A stretch of DNA of 64,000 bases from Bacillus massilinigeriensis (GCF_900117315.1 NZ_LT630337.1:423033-487032); one strand, 5' to 3'. Counted from the stretch's first letter, positions 53,235-62,798 are shown. Notes: generated by a model from the sequence alone, not told the origin. A program made the numbers and translations.

Positions 53235-54767
53235 ATGGAAAAAACAAACAGTTCAATAACTCGTCCACCCTATGGCATTATTGCTGTGTTGATGATAGGT
53301 GCCTTTATTGCGATGTTGAATAATACTCTACTTAATATTGCACTACCATCTATAATGGTGGATTTAGATGTTGATCCATCAACTGTTCAATGGATGACAA
53401 CGGGGTTTATGCTGGTAAATGGAATATTAATTCCTGCAACAGCATTTTTAATAAAAAAATATTCTGTGCGTCACCTGTTCCTAGCTGCCATGATATTATT
53501 TACAGCAGGAACATTTCTAGCTGGATTCGCACATGTATTCCCAATTTTATTGGCAGGAAGGATGATTCAAGCAAGCGGTTCAGCCATCCTCATGCCGTTA
53601 TTAATGAATGTTATGTTAACGAGCTTCCCAGTAGAAAAAAGGGGAACGGCAATGGGTGTTTTTGGATTGGTATTAATGGTAGCACCAGCAACAGGACCAA
53701 CGTTATCTGGTTGGTTAATTGAGAATTATGATTGGAGAATGCTTTTTCACTTTGTCTCCCCTATAGCAATTGCAGTTGTAATTATTGGCTTTTTCTTGCT
53801 TAAGGATAAGAAGGAAAAGTCAAATGACCGTCTCGATAGTATTTCACTCCTGTTATCAAGCATTGGTTTTGGCGGAATTTTGTATGGATTTAGTTCAGCT
53901 GGTAAAAAAGGCTGGGATAGTCCAGAGGTATATATTACATTGATTGTTGGTGGGATATCCCTCATTGTATTTATTCTCCGTCAATTAAACCAAGACAATC
54001 CTATGCTAAATTTTAGAATATATAGATATCCGATGTTTGCCCTATCATCTGTGATTTCAATGGTTGTTACGATGGCAATGTTTTCAGGTATGCTTCTTAC
54101 ACCGATTTATGTTCAAACGATACGCGGTATTTCACCAATCGATGCAGGGTTAATGATGCTACCAGGGGCTATAGTTATGGCTATCATGTCGCCAATTACT
54201 GGGAAATTATTTGACCGCTTTGGCGGACGTGTTCTTGCAATTATTGGTTTAACTATTACTGTGATTACTAGCTATTACTTTAGTAAATTATCACTTCATA
54301 CGACCTATACACATTTAATTATTTTGTATTCTGTACGTATGTTTGGTATGTCCATGGTCCATATGCCTGTAACAACCAATGGATTAAATCAGCTGCCCAC
54401 ACGTTACTATCCACATGGAACAGCGATGAACAACACCCTATCTCAAGTAGCTGGCGCCATAGGTACAGCTCTTTTAGTTACTGTTATGACTAATCGAACA
54501 AAAACACATGCTACAGAATTGACGGCTAGTGCGATGAAACATTTTAAAGGGGAGCCTACAGCTGCCGCGATGGTTGAAATGAAACAACAAATTACTATGA
54601 AAGCAATGCTGGAAGGAATAAATGATGCATTTTTTGTAACTGTGGGAATTGCTCTTGTTGCGCTTATCCTTTCGTTCTTTATTAAGCGTGCTAAACAAGA
54701 GGAAGATCCTAAAATGGGAAATCCAGTAGGTCAAAAAAGAGTTGTCAGTAAATTAGTTGAGAATTAA
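53235..54767 (+). CDS. DHA2-family multidrug efflux MFS transporter, copy 2 (YcnB-like)
   Basis: 510 residues, 14 helices. It shares with copy 1 RPPYGIIAVLMIGAFI, TTGFMLVNGILIP and GVFGLVLMVAPATGPTLSGW, and nearly the same helices throughout; the C-terminal tail differs. ATG 53235 with AGGGAGG is the true start; an ATG at 53175 in frame has no site. Controlled by the divergent TetR gene. The two copies most likely arose by duplication, and only this one kept a local repressor. Confidence 0.9.
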   Translation: MEKTNSSITRPPYGIIAVLMIGAFIAMLNNTLLNIALPSIMVDLDVDPSTVQWMTTGFMLVNGILIPATAFLIKKYSVRHLFLAAMILFTAGTFLAGFAHVFPILLAGRMIQASGSAILMPLLMNVMLTSFPVEKRGTAMGVFGLVLMVAPATGPTLSGWLIENYDWRMLFHFVSPIAIAVVIIGFFLLKDKKEKSNDRLDSISLLLSSIGFGGILYGFSSAGKKGWDSPEVYITLIVGGISLIVFILRQLNQDNPMLNFRIYRYPMFALSSVISMVVTMAMFSGMLLTPIYVQTIRGISPIDAGLMMLPGAIVMAIMSPITGKLFDRFGGRVLAIIGLTITVITSYYFSKLSLHTTYTHLIILYSVRMFGMSMVHMPVTTNGLNQLPTRYYPHGTAMNNTLSQVAGAIGTALLVTVMTNRTKTHATELTASAMKHFKGEPTAAAMVEMKQQITMKAMLEGINDAFFVTVGIALVALILSFFIKRAKQEEDPKMGNPVGQKRVVSKLVEN

Positions 54768-54805
54768 TAATTAAATTGGATAGATTACCTGAAAAGAACG
54801 GGGAA

Positions 54806-54853
54806 GAGCTATTCCATAAGGTGTCTGGAACCTTGGAGTAGCTCCATTTTTTT
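54806..54853 (+). terminator. Rho-independent terminator of exporter copy 2
   Basis: GAGCTA..CC..AAGG pairs with CCTT.GG..TAGCTC, followed by TTTTTTT. Confidence 0.85.
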
Positions 54854-54910
54854 CATAAATATTTTATTGACAGATTAATAAAAAAGAATTATGATGAAAC
54901 CGTATTCATA

Positions 54911-54928
54911 AACGTAAACGTTTACGTT
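54911..54928. promoter_or_regulatory. LacI-type operator, perfect 18-bp palindrome
   Basis: AACGTAAACGTTTACGTT upstream of the LacI gene; partial copies recur at 56057 and 56153. Likely autoregulation. Confidence 0.82.
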
Positions 54929-55025
54929 ACTGAATACGGTATTCTAATTTATCAATAAGTGAGCCGATTAAATGGACTCCCTTTTGAATGGCATATACGT
55001 TTTCCTTGTCAAAAGAGGTGATGGA

Positions 55026-56036
55026 ATGGATCCAACAATTAAAGATGTTGCAAGACTATCCAAGGTGTCTATTGCCACCGTTTCTCGGATATTGAATAAC
55101 AAACCAGGCTATTCAGAGGAAACGAAGGATCGAGTCATGAAGGCAATTGAAGAATTAGGGTACCAGCCGAATGGAGTAGCCAGAGGCTTAATTAGTAAAA
55201 GAACCAGGACGATCGGAATATTAGTTCCAGAGCTATCATCAATGGTTGCATCAGAGGTTATTAAAGGGATTGAAGATGTATCTCATCAAAACGGTTCGAG
55301 CGTTATTGTGTGTAACACAGATAGTAATGGTAAACGGACAATGGAGTATTTAAAGCTTTTGTCTGAAAAGAGAGTGGATGGAGTCATATTTGCTAGTGAA
55401 ACACTAAAGAAAGAGTACTATAAGACATTGTCTGAAATGAGGGTTCCTGTTGTACTTCTTTCTACGCTTTCAATAGATTATCAGCTTCCCTATATCAAGG
55501 TCGATGATTTTCAAGCAGCTTATAAGGCGGTCCAATATTTAATTGAGAACGGTCATGAAAAGATTGCGATGATAAGTGGGAATAAAGAAGACCCTATCGC
55601 CGGTGAACCGAGAATTGCTGGATACAAGAAAGCCCTTTATGACAACGGAATTATTTTTAGGGAAGAATGGTTTGTTGGGTTCGATGCTTATAATTTTGAA
55701 AATGGTTATAAAGGAATGACAACCTTAGAAGACCGCAAAACCGGTGTAACGGCTATTTTTGCTAGTAGTGATGAATTAGCAGCCGGTGTATTATCACGGG
55801 CTTATGAGTTAGGCATAATTGTTCCTGAACAGTTATCTGTCATCGGCTATGATAATACAAAACTTGCCAAGATGGTGATTCCACCACTGACAACTGTGGA
55901 ACAGCCCTTATATCAAATGGGATGTGAGGCGGCGGAAATGCTTTATGAAATGCTCCTTTCGGGGAAAGATGTGAGCAGTAGGATATTACCACATAAAATT
56001 ATTGAAAGAAAAACAGTGATAAATTTAAAGGTGTAA
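55026..56036 (+). CDS. LacI/GalR-family repressor (maltose/oligosaccharide)
   Basis: 336 residues: HTH IKDVARLSKVSIATVSRILNNKPGYSEETK (about 4-33), then a type I periplasmic-binding-like domain with IGILVPELSS, AMISGNKEDP and AGVLSRAYELG. ATG 55026 has AGGTGA upstream and starts at the usual family position; the frame extends to 54972. Located before an oligo-1,6-glucosidase gene with matching palindromes before both, so it should control that gene in response to an oligosaccharide. Confidence 0.9.
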   Translation: MDPTIKDVARLSKVSIATVSRILNNKPGYSEETKDRVMKAIEELGYQPNGVARGLISKRTRTIGILVPELSSMVASEVIKGIEDVSHQNGSSVIVCNTDSNGKRTMEYLKLLSEKRVDGVIFASETLKKEYYKTLSEMRVPVVLLSTLSIDYQLPYIKVDDFQAAYKAVQYLIENGHEKIAMISGNKEDPIAGEPRIAGYKKALYDNGIIFREEWFVGFDAYNFENGYKGMTTLEDRKTGVTAIFASSDELAAGVLSRAYELGIIVPEQLSVIGYDNTKLAKMVIPPLTTVEQPLYQMGCEAAEMLYEMLLSGKDVSSRILPHKIIERKTVINLKV

Positions 56037-56056
56037 TACCTTTTCTTTTTCGCATG

Positions 56057-56071
56057 AACGTAAACGTTTAC
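56057..56071. promoter_or_regulatory. LacI-type operator
   Basis: AACGTAAACGTTTAC, 15 of the 18 bp of the palindrome at 54911, 117 nt before malL. Confidence 0.75.
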
Positions 56072-56152
56072 TCAAATTCGATTTGAAAAATAATGCTTGG
56101 AGAAATTAACATTAAGATATTGAGTGATGATCTGTCTGATTATTTTAATCAA

Positions 56153-56167
56153 AACGTAAATGTTTAC
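56153..56167. promoter_or_regulatory. LacI-type operator
   Basis: AACGTAAATGTTTAC, 21 nt before malL, 96 bp from the previous site. The pair would allow looping. Confidence 0.7.
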
Positions 56168-56187
56168 TATATATAAGGAGGATACTT

Positions 56188-57867
56188 ATGAAAAATTGGT
56201 GGAAACAAAGTGTTATTTACCAAATTTACCCTAGAAGTTTTAAAGATAGTAATGGAGATGGAATTGGTGATTTAAATGGAATCACATCAAAACTAGATTA
56301 TCTTAAGGAACTTGGGGTCGATGTCATTTGGTTATCTCCAGTTTATAAATCTCCAAATGATGACAATGGCTATGATATTAGTGATTACCAGAACATAATG
56401 GATGAGTTTGGGTCAATGGAAGACTTTGATCAATTGCTAGAAACCGCACATCAAAAAGGGCTAAAGATCATTATGGACCTTGTAGTAAACCATTCATCTG
56501 ATGAGCATGCATGGTTCTTAGAATCAAAATCTTCTAAAGACAATTCTAAGCGAGATTACTACATTTGGAAGCCAGGCGTAGGCGGTCAGGAACCGACCAA
56601 CTGGGAATCCTTCTTTAGTGGCTCTGTTTGGCAATATGATGAACCTACAGGGGAGTACTATTTACATTTATTTAGTAAGAAGCAGCCTGATTTAAACTGG
56701 GAGAATCCAAGTTTACGTCAGGAAGTATACAATATGATGAAATGGTGGCTAGATAAAGGGATTGACGGCTTCCGAATGGATGTTATTAATCTAATCTCTA
56801 AAGACCAACACTATCCACAAGGCAAAGAAAAACCAGGTAAAAAATACAGTGATGGTTCAAAGTATTATATGAATGGGCCTAGAGTCCATGAATTTTTACA
56901 AGAAATGAATAAAGAGGTTCTTTCCCACTACGATATTATGACTGTCGGGGAAACACCAGGAGTGACTCCGGACGATGCTAGGTTATTTACCGGTGAGGAT
57001 CGTAATGAGTTGAATATGGTTTTTCAATTTGAGCATATGGATGTAGGTAGTGGACCTGAAGGAAAGTGGAGCAATCTCCCGTGGAAACTGACTGAGCTAA
57101 AAAAAATTATGACCAGATGGCAAAAAGGTTTAGAGTCTGAAGGTTGGAATAGCCTTTACTGGGAAAACCATGACCAACCAAGAAGTGTTTCTCGCTTTGG
57201 AGACGATAAGGAATACCGTGTGGAAAGTGCGAAAATGCTAGCTACTTGCCTTCATATGATGAAAGGAACACCTTTTATTTATCAGGGTCAAGAATTAGGA
57301 ATGACGAATGTAGAGTTTAAAAGCATTGAGGATTATCGAGATATTGAATCAATTAATGCTTATAACGATTACGTTGGCGAATATGGAAAAGATCCTGAAG
57401 AAATGTTAAAAGCAATTCACGCTAGAAGCAGGGATAACGCACGGACACCGATGCAGTGGAATGATTCCAAGGAGGCAGGGTTCACAATAGGAGAGCCATG
57501 GATTTCTGTTAATCCAAACTATAAAGAAGTGAATGCTGAAAATGCTTTAAAGGATTCCAATTCAATTTTCTATTACTATCAGAAGCTTATTCAATTAAGA
57601 AAAGAAAAGGAGATTATTGTTGAGGGAAGCTATGACCTAATTCTTGATGATCATGAGGAAATTTATGCTTATACAAGAACATTGGGTAACGAGCAGCTTC
57701 TAGTCATCTGTAATTTCTCAAAAAATGTCACAAAATTTGTGCTACCGGAAGAAATAAGTTTTACCCATAAAGATTTATTGATTCATAACTATCCTGTTCA
57801 GGATGAATCAATAAATGAATTTGATTTAAAACCTTATGAAGCAAGGGTTTATCAACTTACAAGGTAA
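56188..57867 (+). CDS. malL: Oligo-1,6-glucosidase / alpha-glucosidase (GH13 subfamily 31)
   Basis: 559 residues, the usual length for oligo-1,6-glucosidases. Catalytic residues sit where expected: Asp198 in GFRMDV, Glu255 in TVGETPG, Asp329 in ENHDQPR. Domain B and the C-terminal beta domain are complete. No signal peptide, so it acts in the cytoplasm on isomaltose, panose or related sugars. AAGGAGG precedes ATG 56188. Controlled by the LacI gene before it; no transporter gene is adjacent, so import must come from elsewhere. Confidence 0.93.
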   Translation: MKNWWKQSVIYQIYPRSFKDSNGDGIGDLNGITSKLDYLKELGVDVIWLSPVYKSPNDDNGYDISDYQNIMDEFGSMEDFDQLLETAHQKGLKIIMDLVVNHSSDEHAWFLESKSSKDNSKRDYYIWKPGVGGQEPTNWESFFSGSVWQYDEPTGEYYLHLFSKKQPDLNWENPSLRQEVYNMMKWWLDKGIDGFRMDVINLISKDQHYPQGKEKPGKKYSDGSKYYMNGPRVHEFLQEMNKEVLSHYDIMTVGETPGVTPDDARLFTGEDRNELNMVFQFEHMDVGSGPEGKWSNLPWKLTELKKIMTRWQKGLESEGWNSLYWENHDQPRSVSRFGDDKEYRVESAKMLATCLHMMKGTPFIYQGQELGMTNVEFKSIEDYRDIESINAYNDYVGEYGKDPEEMLKAIHARSRDNARTPMQWNDSKEAGFTIGEPWISVNPNYKEVNAENALKDSNSIFYYYQKLIQLRKEKEIIVEGSYDLILDDHEEIYAYTRTLGNEQLLVICNFSKNVTKFVLPEEISFTHKDLLIHNYPVQDESINEFDLKPYEARVYQLTR

Positions 57868-58028
57868 TAATTAGTGGATATTTTTAAGGTGAGGCGTTTT
57901 TGCTAAGGTTAGCAGGGCGTCTTTCTATGTAGTGAAGGTTATTGAATTCCTAAGTTAGCTGGGGGTTTTATCATTTAGATGGTGGGAAAATCAAAAGCGA
58001 TTGCAAATATTATGTGTATAATGAAATA

Positions 58029-58223
58029 ATCGCGAATGAGTCAGCTATTTCGCGAATAAATCAGATATTTCGCGAATAAGTGGAAAGTATCACGAATAAA
58101 TTGGAAATCTTGCGAATAAAATAGAGATTCGCGAATAAAATTTGAATTTCGCGAGAAAAAGTATCATTTTCGCGAATAAATTTTAGAAATCGCGAATAAA
58201 AGTCCATTTTTCGCGAATAAACC
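58029..58223. repeat. Array of CGCGAATAAA units
   Basis: About ten units (CGCGAATAA and close variants) at spacings of roughly 18-22 nt. Differs from the arrays at 1227 and 27949 mainly by A for G (CGCGAATA against CGCGGATA). Spacers are AT-rich and unlike each other. Confidence 0.8.
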
Positions 58224-58317
58224 CTTAATAAATGGAAATAATAATAATTTTGTAGTAACTCCACACCAATATATCGAGAAAAAAACACTTAATGCCTAAT
58301 TTAATATCATTTTTTAT

Positions 58318-58543
58318 AAAAAAAAGGCTGTTTTCGTATAGATTGTTGCTTTTATAACCGCAGCCTGAATACACTCCGCTTTCCGTGGGCGAGCGGTGAG
58401 CCTCCTCGTCGCTACGCTCCTCGGGGGTCTCACCTTTCTCGCATTCCCACAGGAGTCTACGTGTATTCAGGCTGCTAAGTCAGTACTCTCTACATATTTA
58501 TCATCAAAATAACAACATACTTTGAGAAAACAGCCTAAAAAAA
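58318..58543. repeat. Nested inverted-repeat element (MITE-like)
   Basis: Outer arms AGGCTGTTTTC (58325-58335) and GAAAACAGCCT (58526-58536). Inner arms GCAGCCTGAATACAC (58360-58374) and GTGTATTCAGGCTGC (58461-58475). The centre 58375-58460 contains CCTCCTCG...CTCCTCGGGGGTCTCACC, a GC-rich sequence that I recognise as a dispersed Bacillus repeat. No transposase is encoded. Confidence 0.78.
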
Positions 58544-58631
58544 ACTGCAATTATACCTTTTTACATAAAAATAATCTCACAGATACACAATATACCAACA
58601 ACCTTTTCCATATCCCAAACCGAGAAAACGA

Positions 58632-58672
58632 CAAAAAAAACCCACCAGCTATAATTATAGATGGTGGGTTTT
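58632..58672 (-). terminator. Rho-independent terminator of the CarD-like gene
   Basis: AAAACCCACCA pairs with TGGTGGGTTTT; on the minus strand a T-run follows. Confidence 0.92.
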
Positions 58673-58673
58673 G

Positions 58674-59147
58674 TTAACTAGTCAATTTTAAAAGCTCTGC
58701 CGCTTGGTGTTCCGAAATATTTTTAATTAATATTAATTCACTAATGACATTTTTTTGTGCTTGATGAAGCATTTGTTTTTCAGTGGAGTTCAGAGATTTT
58801 TCCATGCTGCGGTATAATAAATCCCTTATAACATCTGTCGTATCATGCATGTCACCACTCTTGATTTTTTGCATATTTAAATTATATCTTTCTCTCCATG
58901 GAAGAGAATCATTTGGTTTTTCATGATGAAAGTCATACAATATTTCATTAAGGGTTTTTGGATCAATAATAGATCGAACGCCCAGTTGCTCCATTTTCTT
59001 TAACGGGACCATGATATCCATATTACAAATCGGAATGGAAATGACACAATAATCCGTGATTTCCCCTAAGATTTCCTTTTGCTCAATGGCCTTAATTATA
59101 CCTGCACCATGCATTGGATAAAACACTTTGTCGCCTACTTGAAACAA
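58674..59147 (-). CDS. CarD/CdnL-family RNA polymerase-binding protein (YdeB-like)
   Basis: 157 residues. The N-terminal half is the CarD/TRCF RNA-polymerase-interacting domain (FQVGDKVFYPMHGAGII, then YCVISIPICNMDIMVPL); the C-terminal half is helical, with SLPWRERYNLNMQKIKSGD, the DNA-contacting region. Such proteins modulate open-complex formation. Start TTG 59147 has GGAGG 8 nt upstream. Own transcript and terminator. Confidence 0.9.
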   Translation of the reverse strand: MFQVGDKVFYPMHGAGIIKAIEQKEILGEITDYCVISIPICNMDIMVPLKKMEQLGVRSIIDPKTLNEILYDFHHEKPNDSLPWRERYNLNMQKIKSGDMHDTTDVIRDLLYRSMEKSLNSTEKQMLHQAQKNVISELILIKNISEHQAAELLKLTS

Positions 59148-59303
59148 ATAGATTCACCTCCAAAAATACCTTGCTTTCTTATTGTAACACAGAAGTGAAT
59201 TTTTGTGTAAATAAAATAATATATCATGAAGTAATCGTCAACGTCAATAATTTTTCTTTCGAAAAATAAAACGTTTTCATTATTTTTGATTATTATATGA
59301 ATG

Positions 59304-59340
59304 AAAAAGGATGAGGCTCTAAAAACAGAGGACCTCATCC
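59304..59340 (-). terminator. Rho-independent terminator
   Basis: GGATGAGG (59309-59316) pairs with CCTCATCC (59333-59340) with further pairing CTCT/AGAG inside; on the minus strand TTTTT follows. Ends the aminotransferase transcript. Confidence 0.92.
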
Positions 59341-59348
59341 ATTAAAGC

Positions 59349-60503
59349 TTAAACTAGTACATTCAATGATTGAACGGCTTTTTCAGGATTAACCTTGTAG
59401 CCAAAATCATTCATTGTCTCGCCGATGATTCGTATGGCTTTTTCTAGCATTTCAACAGTGGTGTTTCCCATATGTCCAATTCTGAATGCTTTGCCTGCTA
59501 AATGAGCAAGTGCACCAGAAAGAATGACGCCTCTTTCTGCTAGAGCTGCACGAAATGCCACATCATCCATTCCTTCTGGATAAAGGATACAACTAAGTGT
59601 TGGAGCTGCAACCTCTTCCTCTGCAATTGCTTTCATTCCGTATGTGGAGAGTGCTACCCTCACGGCTTTTCCGTAAGCCTTATGGCGGATATATCGATTT
59701 TCCATGCCTTCCTCTAAGACTAATTTCATGGCTTCATCATAGGCATAAATAAGATTTACCGGAGGAGTGGCAAAATATTTGCCTGGGTCATGCATAATTG
59801 GAATCCAATTATAAATATCGCAATAATAAGCGGGTACACCTGAGAGTTTTTCTCTAGCCGCTAATGCGCTTTGATTAAAGGCAACTATGGCCAATCCAGG
59901 TGGCATACCGATGGCCTTTTGAGAGCCGGTTAATACTACATCAATCTTATAATTAGGATCACCATATTCCTTGCTCATATCCTCTTCCATCGCAGCTGTT
60001 GCACAGACTCCATCGACAATGGCAAGCGCACCATTGCTTTTAATGATTGGTATAAGCACGTCCAAATTTGCTGCAACACCAGTTGAGGTATCTGCATGGG
60101 TTATGGTAACAGCTTTATAACTGGCAGAAGCAAGCTTTTCCTCCACCTCTCGAGCATCTACCTGTTTCCCCCATTCTGATTGTAGAACATCTACCTGAAA
60201 GCCAAAAGCCTCACCAATTTTAATAAAACGGTCACCAAAGTAACCGTGGCTTATGACTAATAACTTCTCACCAGGTGCTACTGTATTTACAAGGGCCATT
60301 TCCATAGCAACGGTCCCTGAACCAGAAATGATAAATACTTCCCCATTGGTTTTTAGCATTTCTTTTGTTTTATCAAGCGCATGACGAAAAATGGCAACAA
60401 ACCTTGGGTCAGTATGTCCCCATGTTTCTTGAGCAAGCGCATCATAAATGGAATCGACTACAGGTGTTGGGCCAGGAATGAGTAGCAGCTCTTTGTTTCT
60501 CAT
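59349..60503 (-). CDS. Class V aminotransferase (serine/alanine-glyoxylate type, PucG-like)
   Basis: 384 residues. LLIPGPTPVVDSIYDAL at the start, GSGTVAMEMAL, HADTSTGVAANLD, IVDGVCATAAM and the PLP Lys196 in LTGSQKAIGMPPG define the alanine-glyoxylate / serine-pyruvate aminotransferase group, which includes PucG of purine catabolism. No other ureide genes are nearby, so serine- or alanine-glyoxylate transamination is as likely. GGAGG precedes ATG 60503. Confidence 0.9.
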   Translation of the reverse strand: MRNKELLLIPGPTPVVDSIYDALAQETWGHTDPRFVAIFRHALDKTKEMLKTNGEVFIISGSGTVAMEMALVNTVAPGEKLLVISHGYFGDRFIKIGEAFGFQVDVLQSEWGKQVDAREVEEKLASASYKAVTITHADTSTGVAANLDVLIPIIKSNGALAIVDGVCATAAMEEDMSKEYGDPNYKIDVVLTGSQKAIGMPPGLAIVAFNQSALAAREKLSGVPAYYCDIYNWIPIMHDPGKYFATPPVNLIYAYDEAMKLVLEEGMENRYIRHKAYGKAVRVALSTYGMKAIAEEEVAAPTLSCILYPEGMDDVAFRAALAERGVILSGALAHLAGKAFRIGHMGNTTVEMLEKAIRIIGETMNDFGYKVNPEKAVQSLNVLV

Positions 60504-60715
60504 TGGGCATCCTCCTAAAATATTTTTCTAAAAAGTCAAATTTTTCTCTATATAACTACTTCTATATTGATTTTTAAAACCCTTTTTCTTTTTGGTAGGC
60601 TTCATTAGACATAATAATTCGAGTTTGAAGGTGGTGATGTTTCTCCTTTCTTTCAATAGGAAAAAACTATATGATAATAGTTGATTTCAGACTTACGATG
60701 GGGTAGGGATTCAGG

Positions 60716-61324
60716 ATGAGTGAACAATATTATGATGATTTAATGAACATAAAAACAGGAGAAAGCCAGAAGGGATTCGTTCAATCAATTCATTATTATC
60801 GCTATGAGCCAACCCCTTATCAGGCGCTCGAGGAATTATTTAAACGTTATCAATTGGAGAGTAGTGATTATATTGTTGATTTTGGATGTGGAAAAGGAAG
60901 ATTAATTTTTTTTATTAATTATTTATTCCATGCCAATGTGGTAGGAATTGAAATGAATAAGGATTTATATAAGGAAGCATTGGAAAATCGAAAAAGTTAT
61001 CTGAAAAAGTTTAGAATAAGTGAGGAGAAAATCCAGTTTTATTGTGGGATTGCTGAAAATTATGAAATAAGTCCCTTTGATAATCGATTTTATTTTTTTA
61101 ATCCTTTTTCTATCCCAATTTTTATGAATATCGTGAATCATATATTAAACTCGGTGGAGAAGTATAATCGTGACATTGAGTTAATCCTATATTATTGTTC
61201 GGATGATTATATCTTTTTTCTTGAAAATCAAACTGCATTTGAGTTAAAAGAGGAAATTACTCTACCTGGATTATTTGATCATAATCCTTATGAAAGGTTT
61301 TTAATTTATCGCTTGAGCAATTGA
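60716..61324 (+). CDS. SAM-dependent methyltransferase, class I
   Basis: 202 residues. YIVDFGCGKGRLIFFI is the AdoMet-binding motif I (about 55-70), GIEMNKDLY is motif II, and FYFFNPFS near residue 130 resembles the motif IV of N-methyltransferases. Substrate unknown. The AGG purine box before ATG 60716 is weak. It is monocistronic and ends at a terminator shared with the convergent DedA-like gene. Confidence 0.8.
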   Translation: MSEQYYDDLMNIKTGESQKGFVQSIHYYRYEPTPYQALEELFKRYQLESSDYIVDFGCGKGRLIFFINYLFHANVVGIEMNKDLYKEALENRKSYLKKFRISEEKIQFYCGIAENYEISPFDNRFYFFNPFSIPIFMNIVNHILNSVEKYNRDIELILYYCSDDYIFFLENQTAFELKEEITLPGLFDHNPYERFLIYRLSN

Positions 61325-61351
61325 TCCAACTTGATAAGTTATACATTCCTT

Positions 61352-61398
61352 AATTAAGCATTGATCCCTTTAATAGATGAAGGGTTCAATGCTTAATT
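61352..61398. terminator. Shared terminator between convergent genes
   Basis: Perfect arms AATTAAGCATTGATCCCTT-type (61352-61370) and complement (61380-61398), with one mismatch. It overlaps the last codons of the DedA-like gene. Confidence 0.85.
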
Positions 61399-61992
61399 TA
61401 CATTTCTATTCTCCAAGGGCTTTCTATACCGAACAAGTAGAGTGTATATGATAATAAATAGGAGAAAAAGGAGAATGGCAGTTAGTACAGAGTATTTCAC
61501 CACCATCCTTCCAAAAAAAATACCCAATAAATAAAAGGTTAGGATATAAATATTATTTCCAATGAATAAGAAAGCCAGGTTCCTTTTATTCCACCCCTCC
61601 TTGTATCCCATGAAAAACGGCAGAAACTTCCCGATAAATGGAATGAATTTACCGAATAAATAAAATAAGATTGCTTCCCTTTTAAGTAGACTCCGCCCAA
61701 AATAAAGGATCTTTTTCTCCAAAGATGAAATAATCGAGGGAGATTTATAAGCTAGATTCTGAAATTGTTGATCTCTCTTTCTAAAATAGGTGCCAAAAAC
61801 GAGAAGAACAGCGTCAACTAAGAGGAGAGAAGCATTCATTACTAAAAAGAGCGATATGATTCTCACAGTTCCTGTAAAATTAAACATACCAACTGTAACA
61901 ATAGGAATGGACACTCCATTATGGTCGAGTAATGCAGATATAAAAATAACCCAGTAAATATTGTCACTAATAACTTTTGCAATGTCAGACAA
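61393..61992 (-). CDS. DedA/VTT-domain-like membrane protein
   Basis: 199 residues with about five helices. FGKFIPFIGKFLPFFMG corresponds to the F-x-GRF-P-x-R region of DedA proteins, but conserved Arg residues are replaced by Lys, so it is a divergent member. The family includes lipid scramblases/flippases such as UptA. Start TTG 61992 has AGGAGG 8 nt upstream. It lies 12 nt after the J-domain gene and may be transcribed with it. Confidence 0.72.
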   Translation of the reverse strand: MSDIAKVISDNIYWVIFISALLDHNGVSIPIVTVGMFNFTGTVRIISLFLVMNASLLLVDAVLLVFGTYFRKRDQQFQNLAYKSPSIISSLEKKILYFGRSLLKREAILFYLFGKFIPFIGKFLPFFMGYKEGWNKRNLAFLFIGNNIYILTFYLLGIFFGRMVVKYSVLTAILLFLLFIIIYTLLVRYRKPLENRNVN

Positions 61993-62004
61993 GAAGAGAT
62001 CCTC

Positions 62005-62793
62005 CTAGCAACAATCAAATATACATTCTAACAATGCGCAAATTCCACAAGCCCCGACGGCTGCATCGCTCCTACTTACATATTGATTGCCAGCATTCAT
62101 GGCCTGTTTCCTCTGACTTAGCATTTCATTGTTGGGATCTATTCTCTCGAGTCTTTCCCAATAATGATTTCCCATTGTATGATTTCCAACTGAATCATAG
62201 CACCATGCTAAATGAGCGATTGCATTTGGAATATCCCCTTCCATGCTAATGACTCTTTCAATAATTGGAATGGCTTCATTAAATCTTCCAAGCTCCATGT
62301 AGCAAATAGAAAAATTCCACAAATCACCGGGATGTGGATTCCAATGATTCACCTCAGCTGCTTTATAGTTTGTAACAGCTGCTTGGAATTGTTGAAGTTC
62401 TAAATGAGCGTTTGCCTTATACACATATAGCATCGGTTCTGAATCATTATAGCCTAATGCTTGATTACAAAGGTCTATTGTTTTGCCCCATAATCGGTTA
62501 TTCGTACTAGCGATTATTTGATCTATTAATGAATCATAGTAGGTTGAATTGGATGAGGTTTGTTCTGAACGGTTAGAAGAATAATTAGTACCACCAGTAT
62601 CTCCCTTCATTAGCTGTTCGTAGGCCTCGTGTATTTCTTTAAATTTTTCCTCGGCCAAGGAGCCAAGAGGATTCCCGACATGTTTATCCGGATGATACAT
62701 TTGAGCAAGCTGTCTATACTTTTTTTTGATTTCTTCCTTAGAAGCACCGGGATTCAATCCTAATATTTCGTAATAGTCTTTGGCTGTTTTCAT
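62005..62793 (-). CDS. J-domain protein with TPR repeats
   Basis: 262 residues. An N-terminal J domain (about 4-65) with YYEILGL and the HPD motif in YHPDKH; a Ser/Asn linker; three or so TPR-like helical pairs (about 95-225; [34 protein letters not shown]); and a Cys-rich tail [15 protein letters not shown]. It should recruit DnaK to a client. ATG 62793 has AGGGTGA at 5 nt; GTG 62802 overlaps the previous stop. Coupled to a DUF5685 gene, which is the likely client or partner. Confidence 0.88.
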   Translation of the reverse strand: MKTAKDYYEILGLNPGASKEEIKKKYRQLAQMYHPDKHVGNPLGSLAEEKFKEIHEAYEQLMKGDTGGTNYSSNRSEQTSSNSTYYDSLIDQIIASTNNRLWGKTIDLCNQALGYNDSEPMLYVYKANAHLELQQFQAAVTNYKAAEVNHWNPHPGDLWNFSICYMELGRFNEAIPIIERVISMEGDIPNAIAHLAWCYDSVGNHTMGNHYWERLERIDPNNEMLSQRKQAMNAGNQYVSRSDAAVGACGICALLECIFDCC

Positions 62794-62798
62794 TTGTT

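Larger units (their letters stand above)
57868..58673. other. 800-bp gene-free region made of repeats
   Basis: Contains the CGCGAATAAA array (58029-58223), a nested inverted-repeat element (58318-58543) and the terminator before the CarD gene (58632-58672). No coding sequence seen. Confidence 0.65.

Noticed and set aside
58029-58223. CRISPR-like array
   Set aside because: The repeated unit is only about 10 bp and imperfect, spacers are short AT-rich filler of variable length, and there are no cas genes. The same holds for the arrays at 1227 and 27949.
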